Shown here piece by piece: positions 21,309 through 23,198 of a DNA stretch of 23,198 bases. This DNA is from a virus. Location of the stretch: positions 1 to 23,198 of the IMG/VR virus record IMGVR_UViG_3300033143_000494; one strand, given 5' to 3'. The notes below the pieces were generated by a model, which made no database searches, had not been told where the DNA came from, and saw only the letters and a program-made list of their open reading frames with translations. Position 1 is the first letter of the stretch, and each line of letters opens with the position of its first letter. A program made the position numbers and the translations under genes.

Positions 21309-22771
21309 TATTGCCAATGTATCTTCTCTACTTTAAATGGATACTCGGCTTCCCTGTAAAACTGTTTACGTTTTGTAAGGTGTCGTTTTGAAAACTTACA
21401 ATTGCTAGTAATATCGTAAACGTCTGCATAATCTTTGTCATCAGCTACACGTAGACTACGCCCGATACTTTGTATTACACGTACAAACGACTTACCTGGT
21501 TCAATTAGCACAAGGTTAAAGATACGCGGTATATTAAGCCCTACGGCTGCTACACCGTACGTTGCAATGATGATCTTATCATCCTTATCTGCTACTTCGT
21601 CGTACTCTGTTTTGCGATCTGTTACTTTTACTTTGCCTGTAACTACCGATGCACGGTCTGGTGGTAGTCGTAATGCTAACTCAGTTGCCGCGCTTACTCT
21701 GTCCACAAGTACTAATGTGTTGCCAGTTAATGATTGGCTTATAATCATTTCTGCAATATGATCCAACCTGTCGCCATCACTTAGAAGCCATTTAAGTTCT
21801 GCTTGGTAGTTGCCTAGGTCCCGGTTGTCCTGTAGCTGCTTAATGTGTACGTGGCAGTTAGCAAGTAACCCTTTCTTCTGTAGCTCTGCTGCTGACACTC
21901 GCCCTACTACCTTGCCAATAGTACATTCAATTGTCTTATATTCAAATGCTTCTTTTGGTACTGTGCCTGTCAGGCCCCACCTTAACGGTATGTGCGACAT
22001 TGGTCCAGTAAGCATTGCCTTAAGAGCGTCTGCCTTAGCACTATGCACTTCATCAACAATAACACACTTAACACCATCTACAAATTCGTCAAATGTAAGT
22101 AGAGCTTTTCCATTCTTGCTATCTTTATATAATTGATTAAGACTTTGCCATGTGCAAATTGTATGCGTCTTGTTCCATTCCTTTCTGCCGCCGTAGTACA
22201 CACCAACGTCTAGCCCCATGTTAATGTAGTCTTCTTCTGTTTGCGTTACTAAGGACTTGTTAGGCACGATAACAATACTTCTTCCATACGACTCTGCGAA
22301 TAAACTAAGTGCGGCTGTTATAATTGTCTTGCCTGCACCGGTAGCGATTTCCTGCATACACTGTGGATTTTCGAGATAGTTGTTTATGGAAGTTACTTGG
22401 TGGTCGTTTAATAAAATAGGTTCTCCTGCGAACCTATGTCCTTCCGGCCATGTAATATGGTTGAATGTGTTTACATCTACTTTTGGAAATTCAAAGTACG
22501 AACTGTAGTTACGACGATCGTCTAACTGTACATCATATCCTTCATCTATTAGTATAGGAAGGATCTCATCAAGTAGGTTTATATACGTGCCGCCGCCAAG
22601 TTGGAAGAACGCGACCTTACCATCCCACCTTCCTAATTTAAAAGAAGGCATGTGTCTAGCATAAGGCACTAGGAACTTGAATTTTTTTACTAGTTTTTGT
22701 CTTGTAGTTAAATCGAGATTTTGTATTTTACAGTTGACTTCATCTTTGATTAGTATTGTTGCTGTTGTCAC
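21308..22771 (-). CDS. uvsW: UvsW-type superfamily 2 helicase
   Basis: ATP-dependent DNA/RNA helicase that in T4 unwinds R-loops and branched DNA, switching replication from origin to recombination mode. 487 residues, near T4 UvsW length. An N-terminal domain (1-110, with YARHMPSFKLGRWDGKVAFF) precedes motor motifs: ILLNDHQ (119-125), Walker A ATGAGKT (143-149), DEVH box IVDEVH (238-243), TGT (268-270) and motif VI VIQSIGRSLR (432-441). The start is GTG at 22771, supported by an AGGG site six bases upstream and a GTGA overlap with the previous stop; no usable ATG lies nearby. Confidence 0.95.
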   Translation of the reverse strand: MTTATILIKDEVNCKIQNLDLTTRQKLVKKFKFLVPYARHMPSFKLGRWDGKVAFFQLGGGTYINLLDEILPILIDEGYDVQLDDRRNYSSYFEFPKVDVNTFNHITWPEGHRFAGEPILLNDHQVTSINNYLENPQCMQEIATGAGKTIITAALSLFAESYGRSIVIVPNKSLVTQTEEDYINMGLDVGVYYGGRKEWNKTHTICTWQSLNQLYKDSKNGKALLTFDEFVDGVKCVIVDEVHSAKADALKAMLTGPMSHIPLRWGLTGTVPKEAFEYKTIECTIGKVVGRVSAAELQKKGLLANCHVHIKQLQDNRDLGNYQAELKWLLSDGDRLDHIAEMIISQSLTGNTLVLVDRVSAATELALRLPPDRASVVTGKVKVTDRKTEYDEVADKDDKIIIATYGVAAVGLNIPRIFNLVLIEPGKSFVRVIQSIGRSLRVADDKDYADVYDITSNCKFSKRHLTKRKQFYREAEYPFKVEKIHWQ

Positions 22772-23166
22772 GTTTTCCCTGCAATTGAAAGATATATTAC
22801 TTTGTCTGCTACTAGAGCAAACTGACCAATCTTGTCCTGTTGACGGTACAAGTTGGCAATGGGTGTTGTCGATATTAATGTATTATACCCTGACGCTAAC
22901 AATTTGTCAACCGTATCGGCTTCCCACGGTGTGTTGTTATCAAAACGTTTAACGTTGGCATCCCAGTTTTCAATTTCCGCTAAGTCTGAAAATTCTTCTG
23001 GTATTGGTCTAGTAGACTTATCCCAGCCGGTATTTTCTGTGTAAAAGATTACCTTGCGTCCACTGTCTTTAATGTAATGTCGTAGTGTATCAACATCCGA
23101 TGCAACTATAACATCATGCTTGGTACCAGACGAAACACTGTTAACGTACTGTGCAATGTAAGCCAC
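22768..23166 (-). CDS. Hypothetical protein at the window edge
   Basis: 132 residues from a GTG at 23166. The same frame has a TGA at 23185-23187, so it cannot extend far, but no ribosome site is seen before the GTG and the true start is uncertain. The protein looks alpha/beta: SGTKHDVIVASDVDTLRHYI, VIFYTENTGWDKS, a middle acidic part, then LASGYNTLISTTPIANLYRQ and LVADKVIYLSIAGKT. The pattern of strands followed by helices suggests a Rossmann-like or receiver-like fold. It is coupled to uvsW by the GTGA overlap. Not recognised. Confidence 0.65.
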   Translation of the reverse strand: MAYIAQYVNSVSSGTKHDVIVASDVDTLRHYIKDSGRKVIFYTENTGWDKSTRPIPEEFSDLAEIENWDANVKRFDNNTPWEADTVDKLLASGYNTLISTTPIANLYRQQDKIGQFALVADKVIYLSIAGKT

Positions 23167-23198
23167 TGTGTCTGGGCCAGCAAGTCAAAGTTTCGTTA

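Noticed and set aside
1-23198. CRISPR arrays, tRNA genes, insertion sequences, integrase or attachment sites
   Set aside because: Looked for in all intergenic spaces; the gaps are under 100 bases and hold nothing of these types.

Overview
The window reads as a piece of the genome of a T4-like marine myovirus (cyanophage or pelagiphage type), not cellular DNA. Genes are packed with 1-40 nt overlaps or gaps of a few bases, almost all lie on the minus strand, and base composition is AT-rich. T4-type replication proteins are recognisable: UvsW helicase, the gp41-type DnaB helicase and the gp61-type primase. A class I ribonucleotide reductase large subunit runs off the left edge. Short TAAATA boxes resembling T4 late promoters (TATAAATA) sit in front of the few genes that have real intergenic space. 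The host cannot be named from this stretch. No photosynthesis gene, tRNA or integrase was seen.

Layout from right to left, the direction of most transcription. 23166-19325: an unrecognised 132-aa gene, uvsW, a pair of related small proteins, two conserved-looking hypotheticals and a probable gp62-like clamp-loader subunit. 19350-16991: an SGNH-like protein, a zinc-finger protein, an 84-aa protein, a 39-aa ORF and a 189-aa miniature DnaE-like protein. 16986-16597: the only plus-strand gene. 16497-12355: a virion-type protein, a second SGNH-like protein, primase and helicase. 12309-9430: an 82-aa helical protein, a 375-aa protein with a capsid-targeting-like N-terminus, and a 506-aa protein with nucleotidyltransferase (ligase-type) motifs. 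9360-9091: an 89-aa gene with its own promoter and terminator. 9008-3497: probable virion or internal proteins, with a third SGNH-like protein and a PD-(D/E)XK nuclease among them. 3497-1214: a pectate-lyase-fold tail fibre and its small neighbour. 1197-1: nrdA.

The window appears to mix DNA metabolism (deoxynucleotide supply, unwinding, priming, clamp loading, recombination, end processing) with a morphogenesis block in which several proteins begin with a short tag ending in (L/I)-x-E-(A/S), the kind of site cut by the T4 prohead protease. The least ordinary items are: a DnaE-like protein condensed to 189 residues that still carries the catalytic aspartate motifs, with the preceding DnaE motif apparently encoded in a separate overlapping small ORF; a hypothetical protein carrying motifs I, III, IV and V of the DNA/RNA ligase superfamily; three divergent SGNH-like proteins; and one glycine/threonine-rich module found three times in two structural genes. 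All assignments come from reading motifs by eye; no database search was possible.
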